From Oligoflexus sp. (lineage in GTDB: Bacteria; Bdellovibrionota_B; Oligoflexia; Oligoflexales; Oligoflexaceae), in assembly GCF_035712445.1 (NCBI RefSeq), contig NZ_DASTAT010000099.1, forward strand, positions 1-64,000: a stretch of DNA of 64,000 bases, in the 5' to 3' direction. Below, in pieces: positions 16,335 to 25,859 of the stretch. Made by a program: the position numbers and the translations under genes. Positions within the stretch are counted from its first letter, which is position 1; each line of letters starts with the position of its first letter. Under the pieces are notes generated by a model. That model did no database searches. It was given only the letters and a program-made list of their open reading frames with translations, and was not told the origin of the DNA.

Positions 16335-17084
16335 TTAGAAAAGCCAGCCGATACGGAAGAAGGAGACGTAGGGTATCCCTTTCTTTCCAAAGGCGTCCGC
16401 AGCGTCCTCGATATCTTTCTTGTTTTTCCTGTAGTCTTCCGAATCGCGCACCGCCTGCTCATTGGCCGCTGATACATTTTCAAAAGAGGTCTGCAACTCA
16501 CTCTCAGCGCCCGAGGGCTGCTGAAAGCCAAAATCAAAGCCGAGGGTCAGGCCGGAATCCCAGCGTGCGAACCAACCGAGTTGCGGCGTCAGATAATTGG
16601 ATTCGACTTCAAGTCGCAGAGTCGTGGGAACTTTCAGAGTGACGCCGGAGCTCGTGGTTTCGATATTGGTTTTGAGTTTGCCCACGATGCCCTGATTTCC
16701 ATAGGCGGCCCCAATGAAGAAACTGCCCTGGAACGGAAAGAAACGGAAAGTCGCATCCCAGTTGCGAATTTCGATTTCCGTATCTTCGACTTTGGCTCCC
16801 GAGCGGCCGGCTGTCGCCGAGACGGAGAAGAGGTCCGCATACACGATATCAAGGCCGCCGGTCAGTGGATGCGGAAAACCAAGCGCAACGCTTGGACCTA
16901 TTCTTACGTCACCCAAAAGACCCTTGCCCTTGCTTTTGGCTGTGGCTTCGGGCGCTGCGGCTGCTGCGCCTGGCTGTTCAGCATCCTGGGATTCCACCTC
17001 GGTCTGTGATTCCTGGGCTTTGCCTATTTGCGGTATAAAAGAAGCGCTGAGGACGGCAGCGAGCGCGGATAGCTTCCAGCTCAT
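16335..17084 (-). CDS. Probable outer-membrane beta-barrel protein
   Basis: A 249-residue protein with a signal peptide (cleaved near GKA), a low-complexity Glu/Ala/Pro linker, and a C-terminal half of alternating hydrophobic strands (GPSVALGFPHPL, SFFIGAAYGNQG, QLGWFARWDSGLTLGFDFGF) that finishes with aromatic residues, SFFRIGWLF. A terminal Phe is the usual BAM-recognised end of an outer-membrane barrel. I cannot name the family. The ATG at 17084 follows a strong GGAGGAAA. It precedes the lipoprotein gene, which could be its partner. Confidence 0.65.
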   Translation of the reverse strand: MSWKLSALAAVLSASFIPQIGKAQESQTEVESQDAEQPGAAAAAPEATAKSKGKGLLGDVRIGPSVALGFPHPLTGGLDIVYADLFSVSATAGRSGAKVEDTEIEIRNWDATFRFFPFQGSFFIGAAYGNQGIVGKLKTNIETTSSGVTLKVPTTLRLEVESNYLTPQLGWFARWDSGLTLGFDFGFQQPSGAESELQTSFENVSAANEQAVRDSEDYRKNKKDIEDAADAFGKKGIPYVSFFRIGWLF

Positions 17085-17244
17085 GGGGTTTCCTCCGGTT
17101 AAGGGATTTTTAATATTATAAGGGAGGCTCAAGGAAAGAGGAATGGAGGGAGAAATCTGGCGTTAAGGCAAGCGTCCTGCAGTTAGTGGGATAAGCCCGC
17201 CGCCTGGCTGGGGCGGGACGGGCATGACAGCTCACGCAGAGGTT

Positions 17245-17775
17245 TCAGCCTCCTTCATGCTCCTTGCCCAGGTGATTCTCAGTCTCACCGTCCTTGGAGA
17301 CCGCATCCGAGGCTGGGGTTGCGGCTGCGTCCGGATTAATTTCCGGATGCCGGATCAGGCCACCTTCATGGGCGACCCATCCCATCAGCCCCGCCGTGGC
17401 CAGCGAGAAGACAAAGACAGCCGGAATGGATTTGTCCATGGTCTCAGGACGACGACGCTGCAGAACGAGGGCCAGGGCGGCAACCCCTGCGGTGAAGACA
17501 GCGAGTATGGTCGCTTTTTCCGCCAGTTCTTCGTGCTCGTGGATAAGCTTTTTGCTGATGCCGGGCAGATCCTCGATCACTTCCTCGGCAGGCTCGCCTG
17601 TCCAAAGAGAAGGCAAAGCCGTGAGACCAACCAGAACGGTCGCCATAAGCACAAAGCGTCTGACATCGGGGCTTTTGACCTTCAAGGTGACCAGCAGGGC
17701 CAGGACTATACCAATGAATCCCACGACGGGGAGATGATTCACGAGCATATGAAATTGCGCACCATTGAAAACCAT
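17245..17775 (-). CDS. DUF2231-like inner-membrane protein
   Basis: A 176-residue integral membrane protein with about four transmembrane helices. The N-terminus, FNGAQFHMLVNHLPVVGFIGIV, with two histidines at the first helix, resembles DUF2231-type proteins. A Glu/His-rich loop (KKLIHEHEELAEK) and an acidic C-terminal tail (HLGKEHEGG) could bind metal, which would fit the copper-related neighbours. That is inference. AAGGAG precedes the ATG at 17775. It follows the wrecked copper-ATPase gene on the same strand and may belong to the same transcript. Confidence 0.65.
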   Translation of the reverse strand: MVFNGAQFHMLVNHLPVVGFIGIVLALLVTLKVKSPDVRRFVLMATVLVGLTALPSLWTGEPAEEVIEDLPGISKKLIHEHEELAEKATILAVFTAGVAALALVLQRRRPETMDKSIPAVFVFSLATAGLMGWVAHEGGLIRHPEINPDAAATPASDAVSKDGETENHLGKEHEGG

Positions 17776-17847
17776 AAAACCTGCTCCTTCGGTAGGGTCT
17801 GCGTTTGCTTCCAAGGCCCCTACCTTACATCATGAATCTTAAAAGGT

Positions 17848-18692
17848 TCAGGTTATTTTTTCGTAACGAAGCCTGAGCGCGTTCACTATGACCGAAACCG
17901 AGCTCAGGCTCATGGCAGCTGCAGCTATCATGGGATTCAGGAGAAGATGAAAGAAGGGATAGAGCACACCTGCGGCAATCGGAATGCCTGCTATGTTATA
18001 AGCGAAGGCGAAAAAAAGGTTCTGTTTGATGTTACGAATCGTCGACTGGCTCAGTTTGCGCGCTTTGACGATACCCAGAAGATCACCAGGGTCAGAAACT
18101 CCGCTTCGCTGTGTCCGCTCGTTACGATCACCTGGGAAAATCTGGGAGGCCCAGAAGTTTTTGAATGGCTGAACTCGTTTGACTGCGGGCCTTGAGGTCC
18201 AGGACCTGGCCCAGGAGTATCAGGGTTACGCTCACCGCTGCGGCTTAGAAAAAAACCGCTACGTGCCCGGCGTGATCGCGAAAGGACCACCGAATCCCAG
18301 CCCCGCACATAAAAAGGCCAGGCTGCCCAGAGGCAGACCGGCGAGGCCAGGATCAATTCAAGCAGGGCTCGCCCCTGGGCTGTCACAAGCGATGAAATAG
18401 GAGCCCCTGGCAGCATATCGCCCATGGCCAGGACTAAAAGGGGCAGGGTCAGAATCGTCGCCATCCAGAAGCGTCGCGACATGGCTGTCAGTTCAGATCT
18501 GTCTTCGGTATCGGGAAGCAAAGGTTCCAGCGCCATGCCGCAGATTGGACAATGACCCGGCGCATTCCTGCGAATCTCTGGATGCATGGGGCAGGTCCAT
18601 ACCGTCGCGTTTCCACTGGCAGGCTTTTGAGCCGCAGCCACTTGCGGATAATGCTGGTGATGTTCCGTTTGCACTCCGCCAGGCACGGTCAT
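17848..18692 (-). pseudogene. copA: Degraded copper-transporting P1B-type ATPase gene (copA-like)
   Basis: Three fragments of one ATPase lie in order but in three different minus-strand frames. Fragment 1 (18692 to about 18286) has the metal-binding CPMHPE...CPICGM motif, the first helices and FYVRGWDSVV. Fragment 2 (about 18278-18143) reads HAGHVAVFF, a stop at 18247-18245 where a Glu is expected, then AAAVSVTLILLGQVLDLKARSQTSSAIQKLLGLP. Fragment 3 (about 18085-17848) reads GDLLGIVKARKLS through YNIAGIPIAAGVLYPF to ITstop, the normal C-terminus. The actuator (TGE), the phosphorylation loop (DKTGT) and the ATP-binding domain are all missing. Its ATG still overlaps the DUF305 stop by four bases. 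No functional pump can be made. Confidence 0.9.
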
Positions 18693-19042
18693 CGGGGTGA
18701 TCCCGGGTTATTCCCGCCGCGCTCCTTCAGCCAGTTCGTCAGGATCTCGATTTCTTTTTTCTGCGCTTCAATGATCTTTTGCGCGAGGTCCACGATTTCA
18801 GGATCGGTTCCTTCTTTCAGATAAGCCTGGGCCATATCCACAGCGCTTTGGTGATGGGGGATCATCATTTTCACGAAGTCCTGATTCGCTTCATGACTCA
18901 ACTGCATGCCATCCATTTTCTCACACATGGCTTTCATGGCCATCTGCATTTCCTGGCTTGCATGAGATCCCTCAGAGGGAACAGAAGCATAGGTCAAGCC
19001 GGAAAACAGCAGTGCGAAACTGAAAGGTGCTAACATTTTCAT
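18689..19042 (-). CDS. DUF305-family exported protein
   Basis: A 117-residue protein with a signal peptide (cleaved near TYA). The DUF305 signature is clear: DFVKMMIPHHQSAVDMAQAYL with the twin histidines 63-64, then PEIVDLAQKIIEAQKKEIEILTNWL. The many Met and His residues (MQMAMKAMCEKMDGM, MMIPHH) suit copper binding, and DUF305 genes often accompany copper resistance genes. The frame extends to 19201, but AAAGGACG before the ATG at 19042 and the signal peptide set the start. It sits in the cus cluster between the PepSY gene and the copA remnant. Confidence 0.85.
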   Translation of the reverse strand: MKMLAPFSFALLFSGLTYASVPSEGSHASQEMQMAMKAMCEKMDGMQLSHEANQDFVKMMIPHHQSAVDMAQAYLKEGTDPEIVDLAQKIIEAQKKEIEILTNWLKERGGNNPGSPR

Positions 19043-19246
19043 AAGTCGTCCTTTATAATCTGTGAGTTCATCATCCACACAAACTATAAAACCCTGCCGC
19101 CTGGATAGAATCTGTTTTTTCGCGAGTCCATTCGATCCCTCGCTGCCTGGCAGGCTGGACCATGCGTTGCAGCCTATCTGAAAAAAAAGGATGATTTTCA
19201 CGCGAGTCGGACATACGTAAATGCCCCGGGGACTGTCCCAACCGGG

Positions 19247-19948
19247 CTACACGCGACGCGGAGGACGTCCAAAAAAGAAGATGAAATACCCGCTGACAAT
19301 GATGGTGAGAGCCGCAGTACTGAGGATGCGGATCCAGGGATTATTGAAGTCCTCCCGCTCTGCGAAGTCGAGGATATGAAGCATCCACAGAAAATCGTAC
19401 ACGCGCCAGAACATATTGCGCCTGACGATGACCCGACCGGACCAGGGATCAGCATATAGATGCGTTCGGCGAAAATCATCAAAGACGATCTGAAAAACCG
19501 GCAGCGGACCTTTGTAATCCGCGGGCGCTGTGTCCAAAAAATTCACGGCCACGGGCTTGTCATTGGTATGAATCTGCTGCAGCGCAAGCTCTGCGATCTG
19601 ACCTGAGCTCAGATAACGGGCGGGGGTTCCCGTCAAGGCATCAAAAACGTTTACGACACCTTCCGTGGATTCCAGGCGATAAAAAAATCCAGCCGGGGTG
19701 TGATCAAGGCGCAGGGTTTTGGCTTGAAAGTCAGTCGACAATGCCAGGCTCTGCGGGGCGACCACGCGATCCAAAGGCAGGGGGCTGGCCATCGGATCCG
19801 CTTTGCGGTCTTCATCCTTGACGACTTTGATCGGCATCCAGGCAAAATAAAGTCCGCTCGTGACCCAAATTAAAAGCTGAATGCCGAAGATGACCGCCAT
19901 CCCGCGATGAAACCTGCGAACCCTGACCCGCGCTGTCTTGGAAAACAT
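19247..19948 (-). CDS. PepSY-domain membrane protein
   Basis: A 233-residue protein with one N-terminal transmembrane helix (about 18-38) and one near the C-terminus (about 205-225), enclosing a periplasmic region. The segment PLPVFQIVFDDFRRTHLYADPWSGRVIVRR is a typical PepSY strand-helix module, and WRVYDFLWMLHILDF resembles the end of PepSY-TM proteins, where histidines may contact haem or metal. It lies 22 bases downstream of cusA on the same strand, so it is part of the copper operon. Its exact role there is unknown. Confidence 0.75.
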   Translation of the reverse strand: MFSKTARVRVRRFHRGMAVIFGIQLLIWVTSGLYFAWMPIKVVKDEDRKADPMASPLPLDRVVAPQSLALSTDFQAKTLRLDHTPAGFFYRLESTEGVVNVFDALTGTPARYLSSGQIAELALQQIHTNDKPVAVNFLDTAPADYKGPLPVFQIVFDDFRRTHLYADPWSGRVIVRRNMFWRVYDFLWMLHILDFAEREDFNNPWIRILSTAALTIIVSGYFIFFFGRPPRRV

Positions 19949-19970
19949 GAACCCGCCTTTGTGCGATGAA

Positions 19971-22900
19971 TTAGGACTGTGCCTTCTTCATAACAAACTT
20001 CGACTTCCAAATGAAGTAGAGAACGGGATAAATCACCAGTTCCAGGGCAAAGCTCGTCACAAGGCCACCCACCATGGGCGCGGCGATACGCTTCATGACG
20101 TCGCTGCCTGTTCCCATCGACCACATGATAGGAACGAGGCCCATAAAGGCCGCCATGACCGTCATCATCTTGGGCCGGATTCTTTTCACTGCTCCGTGCA
20201 AAATGGACTCGCGCAGGTCCTCGTCATTCCGCATGCGCCCGGCTTTCACGCGATCCTCATAAGCAAGGTCGAGATAGAGCAGCATAAAGACGCCCGTTTC
20301 CGCATCAAGGCCCATCAGAGCGATCATGCCGACCCAGACCGCGATCGAGATATTGTAATCCAGGGCATAAAGGAGCCAGACCGCGCCGATCAAGGAAAAG
20401 GGCACGGCGAGCATCACGATCCCCGTCTTGACCCATGACCGCGTGCTCATATAGAGCAGCATGGCGATCAAAAAAATCGTCAGAGGGACGACCAGTTTCA
20501 AACGCTCCTTAACCCGGATCATGTTTTCAAACTGCCCGCTCCAATTCAAGCTGTAGCCTTTGGGCAGCTGGACTTCACGAGCTATCAACGCCTTGGCCTC
20601 ATGAACATAACCACCGACGTCGCGATCCTGGATATCGACATAGACATAGCCGGCGCGCATTCCATTTTCATTGCGAATCATGGCCGGGCCTTCCACACGC
20701 CTGATTTCGGCCAGCTGCGCGAGCGGGATCGGCAGGCCCTGGGGCGTCGGCACCAGCACCCGCTTCAGGCTGTCCAGGTCTTCACGGAATTCACGCGCAT
20801 AGCGCACATTGATGGGGTAGCGCTCCAGCCCCTCGACCGTGGAGGCCACGTTTTCCCCACCCACAGCCGAGGCCACAATCATCTGGGCTTCTTCCATGGG
20901 AATTCCATAACGGGCCAGTTCATCGCGATTGAAAATGATGTCCACATAGTAACCGCCCGAGGTCCTTTCCGCATAAACTGTGCGGGTCCCAGGAATCGGC
21001 CGGATTTTGGCTTCGATCTGCTCACTGATTTTTTGAATCACATGCACATCAGGACCGAGGACTTTGATGCCGACCGGCGTGCGGATCCCGGTGGAAAGCA
21101 TATCAATGCGGTTTTTAATAGGCATCGTCCAGATGTTCGGAAAGCCGGCAAATTTCAGCCGCTCATCCATGGCCTGGCGCAGCTCATCAAACGTGCGGCG
21201 CTTTTGCTGGGGACCAGCGCCAGGCCATTCCTCGGTCGGTTTCAGAACGACGATCGTTTCCACCATGGAAAAGGGCGCGGCATCAGTCGAGGTTTCCGCC
21301 CGACCGGCCTTGCCATAAACGGTGGCCACCTCGGGAAAGGATTTGATGATGGCGTCCTGCCTCTGCAAAAGCCGTTTGGCTTCGCCTACCGACATGCCCG
21401 GCAGTGTGGTCGGCATATAAAGATAGGAGCCTTCATTCAAAGGCGGCATGAATTCACTACCGAGCTTCAAATAAGCGGGAATCGTGATCAGCATCAAAAG
21501 ACCCGCTGCGGCGAGGGTCAGTTTCGTATGCTTCAGCACGAAATGAACAACCGGCTCATAGAGTCGGAAAAGAACCCGACTGATCGGATGCTTTTCCTCG
21601 GGATAGTAGGTTCCCACCGCCACGTGAGTCGCGGCCCGGGCCAGCCAGCGCGGTTGGAAACGAAAGGGTTCCATGCGGGAAAACATCATGCGAAGGGCGG
21701 GATCCAAAGTCAGAGCCAGGATCGCAGCCAGTGCCATGGTCATGGTTTTCGAAATGGCGAGCGGTTTGAAGAGCCGCCCTTCCTGATCGACCAGCGTGAA
21801 CACGGGAAGAAAGGACACCGTGATGACGAGTAGGGAAAAGAATACGGATGGTCCCACTTCTTTTAAAGCATTCAGCCGGACCTCATGAAAGTCCCCCTGC
21901 CTTCCCTCAGCGATCCAGTGCTCCAGCTTTTTATAGGCGTTTTCCACCTCTACGATCGCGCCATCAACCAGAACGCCGATGGAAATCGCGATGCCCGAGA
22001 GCGACATGATATTGGTCGTGACGCCAAAGAAATAAAGAGGGATGAAGGCGAGAAGGATGGAAATGGGAATCGTCATGATCGGGACTATGGCGGATGGAAT
22101 ATGCCAAAGGAAGAGAAGGATCACAAGGCTGACTATGATGATTTCAAGCGTGAGCTTATGCTTCAAGGAAACTATCGACCTTTCAATCAGATCGGAACGA
22201 TCATAGATGGGAATAATCTTCACGCCCTCGGGTAGCGTGGGCTGAAGCTCATCCAGCTTCGCTTTCACAGCGTTGATCACATTCAACGCATTCTCGCCCT
22301 GACGCATGACGATGATGCCGCCAGGCGCATCACCCCACCCGTTCAGATCCGTGACGCCGCGCCTCATATCCGGCCCCAGCTCCACCCGTCCCAGGTGCTG
22401 GACCAAAACGGGCACACCCGTTTTCGGATCGGTCTTGACCACGGTTTTTTCAATATCGCTGAGGTTCTTCACATAACCCCGCCCCCGCACCATGTATTCA
22501 GTGCCAGCGAATTCCAGGACCCGGCCGCCGGTTTCGCTGTTGGATTGCTTGACGGCTTTGACCAGTTCGAGGAGCGAGACGTTATAGGCGGTCAGCTTGT
22601 TGGGATCGACATTGATCTGATACTGCTTGACAAAACCACCGACCGACGCGACTTCCGCCACACCGGGAAGACTCTGCAGATGAAATTTCAGCTGCCAGTC
22701 CTGCAGCGATCGCAGCTCGGCAAGATTGAGCTTTTTGCTTTCGTCGATCAAGGCATACTGATACACCCAGCCCACGCTTGTGGCGTCCGGCCCCATCGAG
22801 GTTTGCACACCGTCCGGCAGATTCGGAGTCACCTTGCTCAGATATTCAAGCACCCGGCTCCTGGCCCAATAAAGATCGGTGCCGTCTTCAAAAATCACAT

Positions 22901-23177
22901 AGACATAGGAATAACCAAAGTCGGAAATACCGCGCACGGTTTTAACATGCGGCGTTCCCAAAAGCGCGGTAACGATGGGATAGGTGACCTGATCTTCGAT
23001 GATATCCGGGGAACGATCCCATTTCGAATAGATGATGACCTGGGTATCGGAAAGGTCGGGAACGGCGTCCAAAGGCTGACGCTTGAGTGTCCAGAAGGAA
23101 ATGGCCAGGGCGACTCCGGTGAGCACCAGAACGAAGAACTTATTGCGGGCACTGAATTCAATGATTCTTTCAATCAC
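19971..23177 (-). CDS. cusA: CusA-type heavy-metal efflux RND transporter
   Basis: A 1068-residue inner-membrane RND pump, full length for the HME family. Family stretches are visible: the N-terminal helix, EDQVTYPIVTALLGTPHVKTVRGIS, the membrane motif GVLVDGAIVEVENAYK, and a complete second half. The three methionine positions that bind Cu(I)/Ag(I) in E. coli CusA have counterparts here in YMPTTLPGM, FSMVETI and RIDMLSTGI, which supports copper/silver over zinc/cobalt. The start overlaps the cusB stop by four bases. It exports metal through the CusB adaptor and CusC channel. Confidence 0.92.
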   Translation of the reverse strand: MIERIIEFSARNKFFVLVLTGVALAISFWTLKRQPLDAVPDLSDTQVIIYSKWDRSPDIIEDQVTYPIVTALLGTPHVKTVRGISDFGYSYVYVIFEDGTDLYWARSRVLEYLSKVTPNLPDGVQTSMGPDATSVGWVYQYALIDESKKLNLAELRSLQDWQLKFHLQSLPGVAEVASVGGFVKQYQINVDPNKLTAYNVSLLELVKAVKQSNSETGGRVLEFAGTEYMVRGRGYVKNLSDIEKTVVKTDPKTGVPVLVQHLGRVELGPDMRRGVTDLNGWGDAPGGIIVMRQGENALNVINAVKAKLDELQPTLPEGVKIIPIYDRSDLIERSIVSLKHKLTLEIIIVSLVILLFLWHIPSAIVPIMTIPISILLAFIPLYFFGVTTNIMSLSGIAISIGVLVDGAIVEVENAYKKLEHWIAEGRQGDFHEVRLNALKEVGPSVFFSLLVITVSFLPVFTLVDQEGRLFKPLAISKTMTMALAAILALTLDPALRMMFSRMEPFRFQPRWLARAATHVAVGTYYPEEKHPISRVLFRLYEPVVHFVLKHTKLTLAAAGLLMLITIPAYLKLGSEFMPPLNEGSYLYMPTTLPGMSVGEAKRLLQRQDAIIKSFPEVATVYGKAGRAETSTDAAPFSMVETIVVLKPTEEWPGAGPQQKRRTFDELRQAMDERLKFAGFPNIWTMPIKNRIDMLSTGIRTPVGIKVLGPDVHVIQKISEQIEAKIRPIPGTRTVYAERTSGGYYVDIIFNRDELARYGIPMEEAQMIVASAVGGENVASTVEGLERYPINVRYAREFREDLDSLKRVLVPTPQGLPIPLAQLAEIRRVEGPAMIRNENGMRAGYVYVDIQDRDVGGYVHEAKALIAREVQLPKGYSLNWSGQFENMIRVKERLKLVVPLTIFLIAMLLYMSTRSWVKTGIVMLAVPFSLIGAVWLLYALDYNISIAVWVGMIALMGLDAETGVFMLLYLDLAYEDRVKAGRMRNDEDLRESILHGAVKRIRPKMMTVMAAFMGLVPIMWSMGTGSDVMKRIAAPMVGGLVTSFALELVIYPVLYFIWKSKFVMKKAQS

Positions 23178-24316
23178 GGCTGATCTCCGTGCGGATGCTC
23201 ATGCGCCGCTTCTGGAGGTTTCTTTTCGCTCTCGGGAGGCGCTTCTCCTTTCTGCTGAATCACAGCCTGAAGGCGGGATTCTGAATCCAAAAGGAAGTTG
23301 GCCGCGGTGACCACGACCTCCCCTTCTTCAAGACCGTCCTTGACCTCGTAATAATCTTTCACCTTGGCTCCCAGCTGCACCGCGCGCGGATGGAAGCGTT
23401 CTCCGGCATCCTTCACAAACACATAGGCCTGATTATTGCTGAAGAGCACAGCCGTATCGGGAACAGCCAGCTGTTCACCAAGGCTCGTGAGTATCCTGAC
23501 GTTCAGATAGGTGTCGGGTCGCAGAAGGCCCTTGGGATCAGGCACCTCGGCCCTGACGCGAATGGTGCGCGTCGGGGCGTTCAGAACGGGACTGATGCTG
23601 GAGATCGTTCCTCTGAAAACTTCGCCTGGAATGGACGGCGCTTCGGCTTCAATCTTCTGCCCCGGTTTCAGGCCTGTGACTTCATATTCGAAGACCTCGG
23701 CATAGATCCAGACCTTGCCCTGCGGCAGGATCAGGTTGATGGCCTGCGAGCCTCCGCGCGCCAGCTGCCGGATCTGCTCATCAGTCAGCCCGAGAAGTTT
23801 AAGCCGCGTTTCCGAACTTTTCACCAAGGCCGAGGACTGCTCGACGAAGCCTTCATAGCTGCTATTTTTAAGCTGCTGCTTCGCAAGGAGGGCCTGGCGG
23901 TATTCTTCGATGGCCGCGAAAAGTTCGGGATCGTAGGCCACCCGTCCGGTCGCGCGAATGTCGCGGGACATCGGCTGACGGCTGACAGTCGCCGTGGTCA
24001 CGCCGATGATCTGCTGATTGTCAGGGCTCAAAGGGAAGGAGGCTCGACCCTCGACGGTCGAACTGTTGGCATTGTCCTCGTCGCCCTCATAAACGGGTAT
24101 ATAGTCCATGCCCATTTCATCTTTCGAAGGGACCTTCGAGGTGATGCTCGGCTGCATCGGATGCCGATAAAAGAGTATCTTCCTTTCCTTCGGAGCGGAT
24201 GCTGTTTCTGTGGCAGCCGTCCCGTGCGTGCGCTGCGTCCACCAGTATAAAAACGCGGCATTCGCGACCAGAAGTCCAACGATGACCAAGACGAGCGCTT
24301 TCCAATTTCTATTCAT
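23174..24316 (-). CDS. cusB: CusB-type periplasmic adaptor subunit
   Basis: A 380-residue membrane-fusion protein with an N-terminal anchor helix. Residues about 48-76 form the CusB-type metal-site motif FYRHPMQPSITS...DEMGMDYIPVY with its methionines, followed by the barrel-sandwich, an alpha-hairpin (EYRQALLAKQQL to LLGLTDEQIRQL) and beta-barrel domains (GEVFRGTISSISPVLNAPTRTIRVRAEV). It links CusA to CusC across the periplasm. The C-terminus is His-rich (EAAHEHPHGDQP). It overlaps cusC by eight bases and cusA by four, so the three genes are translationally coupled. Confidence 0.9.
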   Translation of the reverse strand: MNRNWKALVLVIVGLLVANAAFLYWWTQRTHGTAATETASAPKERKILFYRHPMQPSITSKVPSKDEMGMDYIPVYEGDEDNANSSTVEGRASFPLSPDNQQIIGVTTATVSRQPMSRDIRATGRVAYDPELFAAIEEYRQALLAKQQLKNSSYEGFVEQSSALVKSSETRLKLLGLTDEQIRQLARGGSQAINLILPQGKVWIYAEVFEYEVTGLKPGQKIEAEAPSIPGEVFRGTISSISPVLNAPTRTIRVRAEVPDPKGLLRPDTYLNVRILTSLGEQLAVPDTAVLFSNNQAYVFVKDAGERFHPRAVQLGAKVKDYYEVKDGLEEGEVVVTAANFLLDSESRLQAVIQQKGEAPPESEKKPPEAAHEHPHGDQP

Positions 24317-25616
24317 TGTTTTTGTCCACGCTTTGCCCCATCAGGGCTTCCAGTTGTGCGATCTGCAGCTGCCACGCGACCAGCGCCTCCTGATAACCAT
24401 ATTCGGTATCCTGCTGCTTTTTCAAGGCTTCGAGCAGACTCGCATACGATTCCTTGCCGGTAAGGTAGGCCGACTGAGCGGCAGCGACAGCCTGCTGCGA
24501 AAGCTGGAGCAGTCCACTTTCGAAAAGTTCGATGCGCTGCTGGGATTCTTTCAGCTCAGCGACCAAGGCGCGGGCCTTATGAATCTGCATAAGACGGGCA
24601 TTATCGAAGGCGTGGGTGGAGCGATCCCGACTGGCGACCGCCTCGCGGATCTCTTCTGACTGCTTCGTCGCGCCCCAGAGTGGGAGCGAGATGCCGATGC
24701 GGGCTCCCAGCAAGTCCTGGCCGTTGGTCGACGTTTCCATGCCGGCTATCTTTTCGCGCATCGTGTAACTCGCCATCACTTCAAAATCCGGCAGGTAACT
24801 TTTTTTGGCGAGATGGAGCGAGGCATCACTGACTTTGACATCGGTCTGCAGGGCCTGCAGTTCGGCGTTCTGCGCCACCACCTTCCGGGCCACGGCTTCG
24901 TCGGTCCAATCTTTCAGATTGAAAGCTGTCCTGTGGAGGCGTGTGAGCGTCATCGAAGGCACGTGCTCGGCATGTCCTGAAATATGGGCGAGTTCAGCCT
25001 CCAGATCCTTCATCTCGCTGCTCAGGCGCAGCTGCTCATTCATCAGCTGGGCTTCTTCCACCTGCAGATTCAAAATGGAAGCCTGGGATACCTGATTCAA
25101 GGCGTAGCGATCGCGACTGGTCTTCAAGGTCTGACGCAGAAAGGCCCTTTGGTTTTCCAATATCTTTTTTTTATGCGCCTTCAGAAAAAGTTCGTAGTAG
25201 ATGCGCTTGATCGTCCAGCCAATATTCAGCTTCATCTGCTGGATGCGGTGTTCCAGAGTTTGACTTCGGAGGACCGCAATCTCGCGCTGCGCATCTCGCT
25301 TTCCTGGGTAAGGCAATTTCTGCGAGAGGGAGACCTGCAGTCCTGACATTTCCAACTCGTTCAAGCGGAAGGAATCCGTGGGAACATTCATGACTTCAAA
25401 GCCGAGCATAGGGTCATCCAGGCTTCCGGCCGGGCCGACCTGAGCGCGACTCATGGCGAATTCTGCCTCCAGCGCCTTGAGTTCGGGATTGGCCTCCAGC
25501 GCTTTCGCCATGATTCCTGCCAATTCTTCGTCCCGATCGCTTGTCGTTTTTGCACCCTGGCTTTCAGGGATCCATAAGCCCAGCCACAATAAATTCAACA
25601 TGATTAGTCGCTTCAT
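24309..25616 (-). CDS. cusC: CusC/TolC-family outer-membrane efflux channel
   Basis: A 435-residue TolC-family protein with a signal peptide (cleaved near SQGA). The two repeated coiled-coil halves typical of the family are visible (ALEANPELKALEAEFAMSRAQVG, and VAQNAELQALQTDVKVSDASLHLAKKSYLPDFEV), as is QKLPYPGKRDAQ. No lipobox is present, unlike E. coli CusC. The frame continues to 25691, but GGAAGGACG before the ATG at 25616 marks the start. It is the first gene of the copper operon, and a 30-base inverted repeat lies 48 bases upstream. Confidence 0.85.
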   Translation of the reverse strand: MKRLIMLNLLWLGLWIPESQGAKTTSDRDEELAGIMAKALEANPELKALEAEFAMSRAQVGPAGSLDDPMLGFEVMNVPTDSFRLNELEMSGLQVSLSQKLPYPGKRDAQREIAVLRSQTLEHRIQQMKLNIGWTIKRIYYELFLKAHKKKILENQRAFLRQTLKTSRDRYALNQVSQASILNLQVEEAQLMNEQLRLSSEMKDLEAELAHISGHAEHVPSMTLTRLHRTAFNLKDWTDEAVARKVVAQNAELQALQTDVKVSDASLHLAKKSYLPDFEVMASYTMREKIAGMETSTNGQDLLGARIGISLPLWGATKQSEEIREAVASRDRSTHAFDNARLMQIHKARALVAELKESQQRIELFESGLLQLSQQAVAAAQSAYLTGKESYASLLEALKKQQDTEYGYQEALVAWQLQIAQLEALMGQSVDKNNE

Positions 25617-25663
25617 AAAACGTCCTTCCTGCCAGCACCCAGCATACGCATCGCCTTCGAGAT

Positions 25664-25693
25664 TTGTGACAAGCCTTTTTTCCCTTATCACAA
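25664..25693. promoter_or_regulatory. Inverted repeat upstream of cusC, candidate operator
   Basis: TTGTGACAAG (25664-25673), a ten-base spacer CCTTTTTTCC and CTTATCACAA (25684-25693) form a 10-base inverted repeat with one mismatch, 48 bases before the cusC start and in the divergent region shared with the GH6 gene. It is not the CRP pattern (spacing is wrong) and does not match the E. coli CusR box. I infer a binding site for a metal-responsive regulator encoded elsewhere. Confidence 0.45.
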
Positions 25694-25859
25694 AAAGCCT
25701 CGCAGCGTCATCGCTAGTTCATCTGCATCAACAACCCCGGTTTAGCTGCATGGCCAAAACATTGCTAGAACCGGGATGCAAAGCTTTCCTCCCGGAAAGT
25801 TTTGGAACGGATCCGGTTCCTGTTGGTTTTTTACTGTGGCACATACTGTGGAGTTCCCC

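Noticed and set aside
25664..25693. CRP-type binding site (TGTGA and TCACA arms)
   Set aside because: The arms are 18 bases apart rather than the six needed for CRP, so I kept it only as an unnamed inverted repeat.
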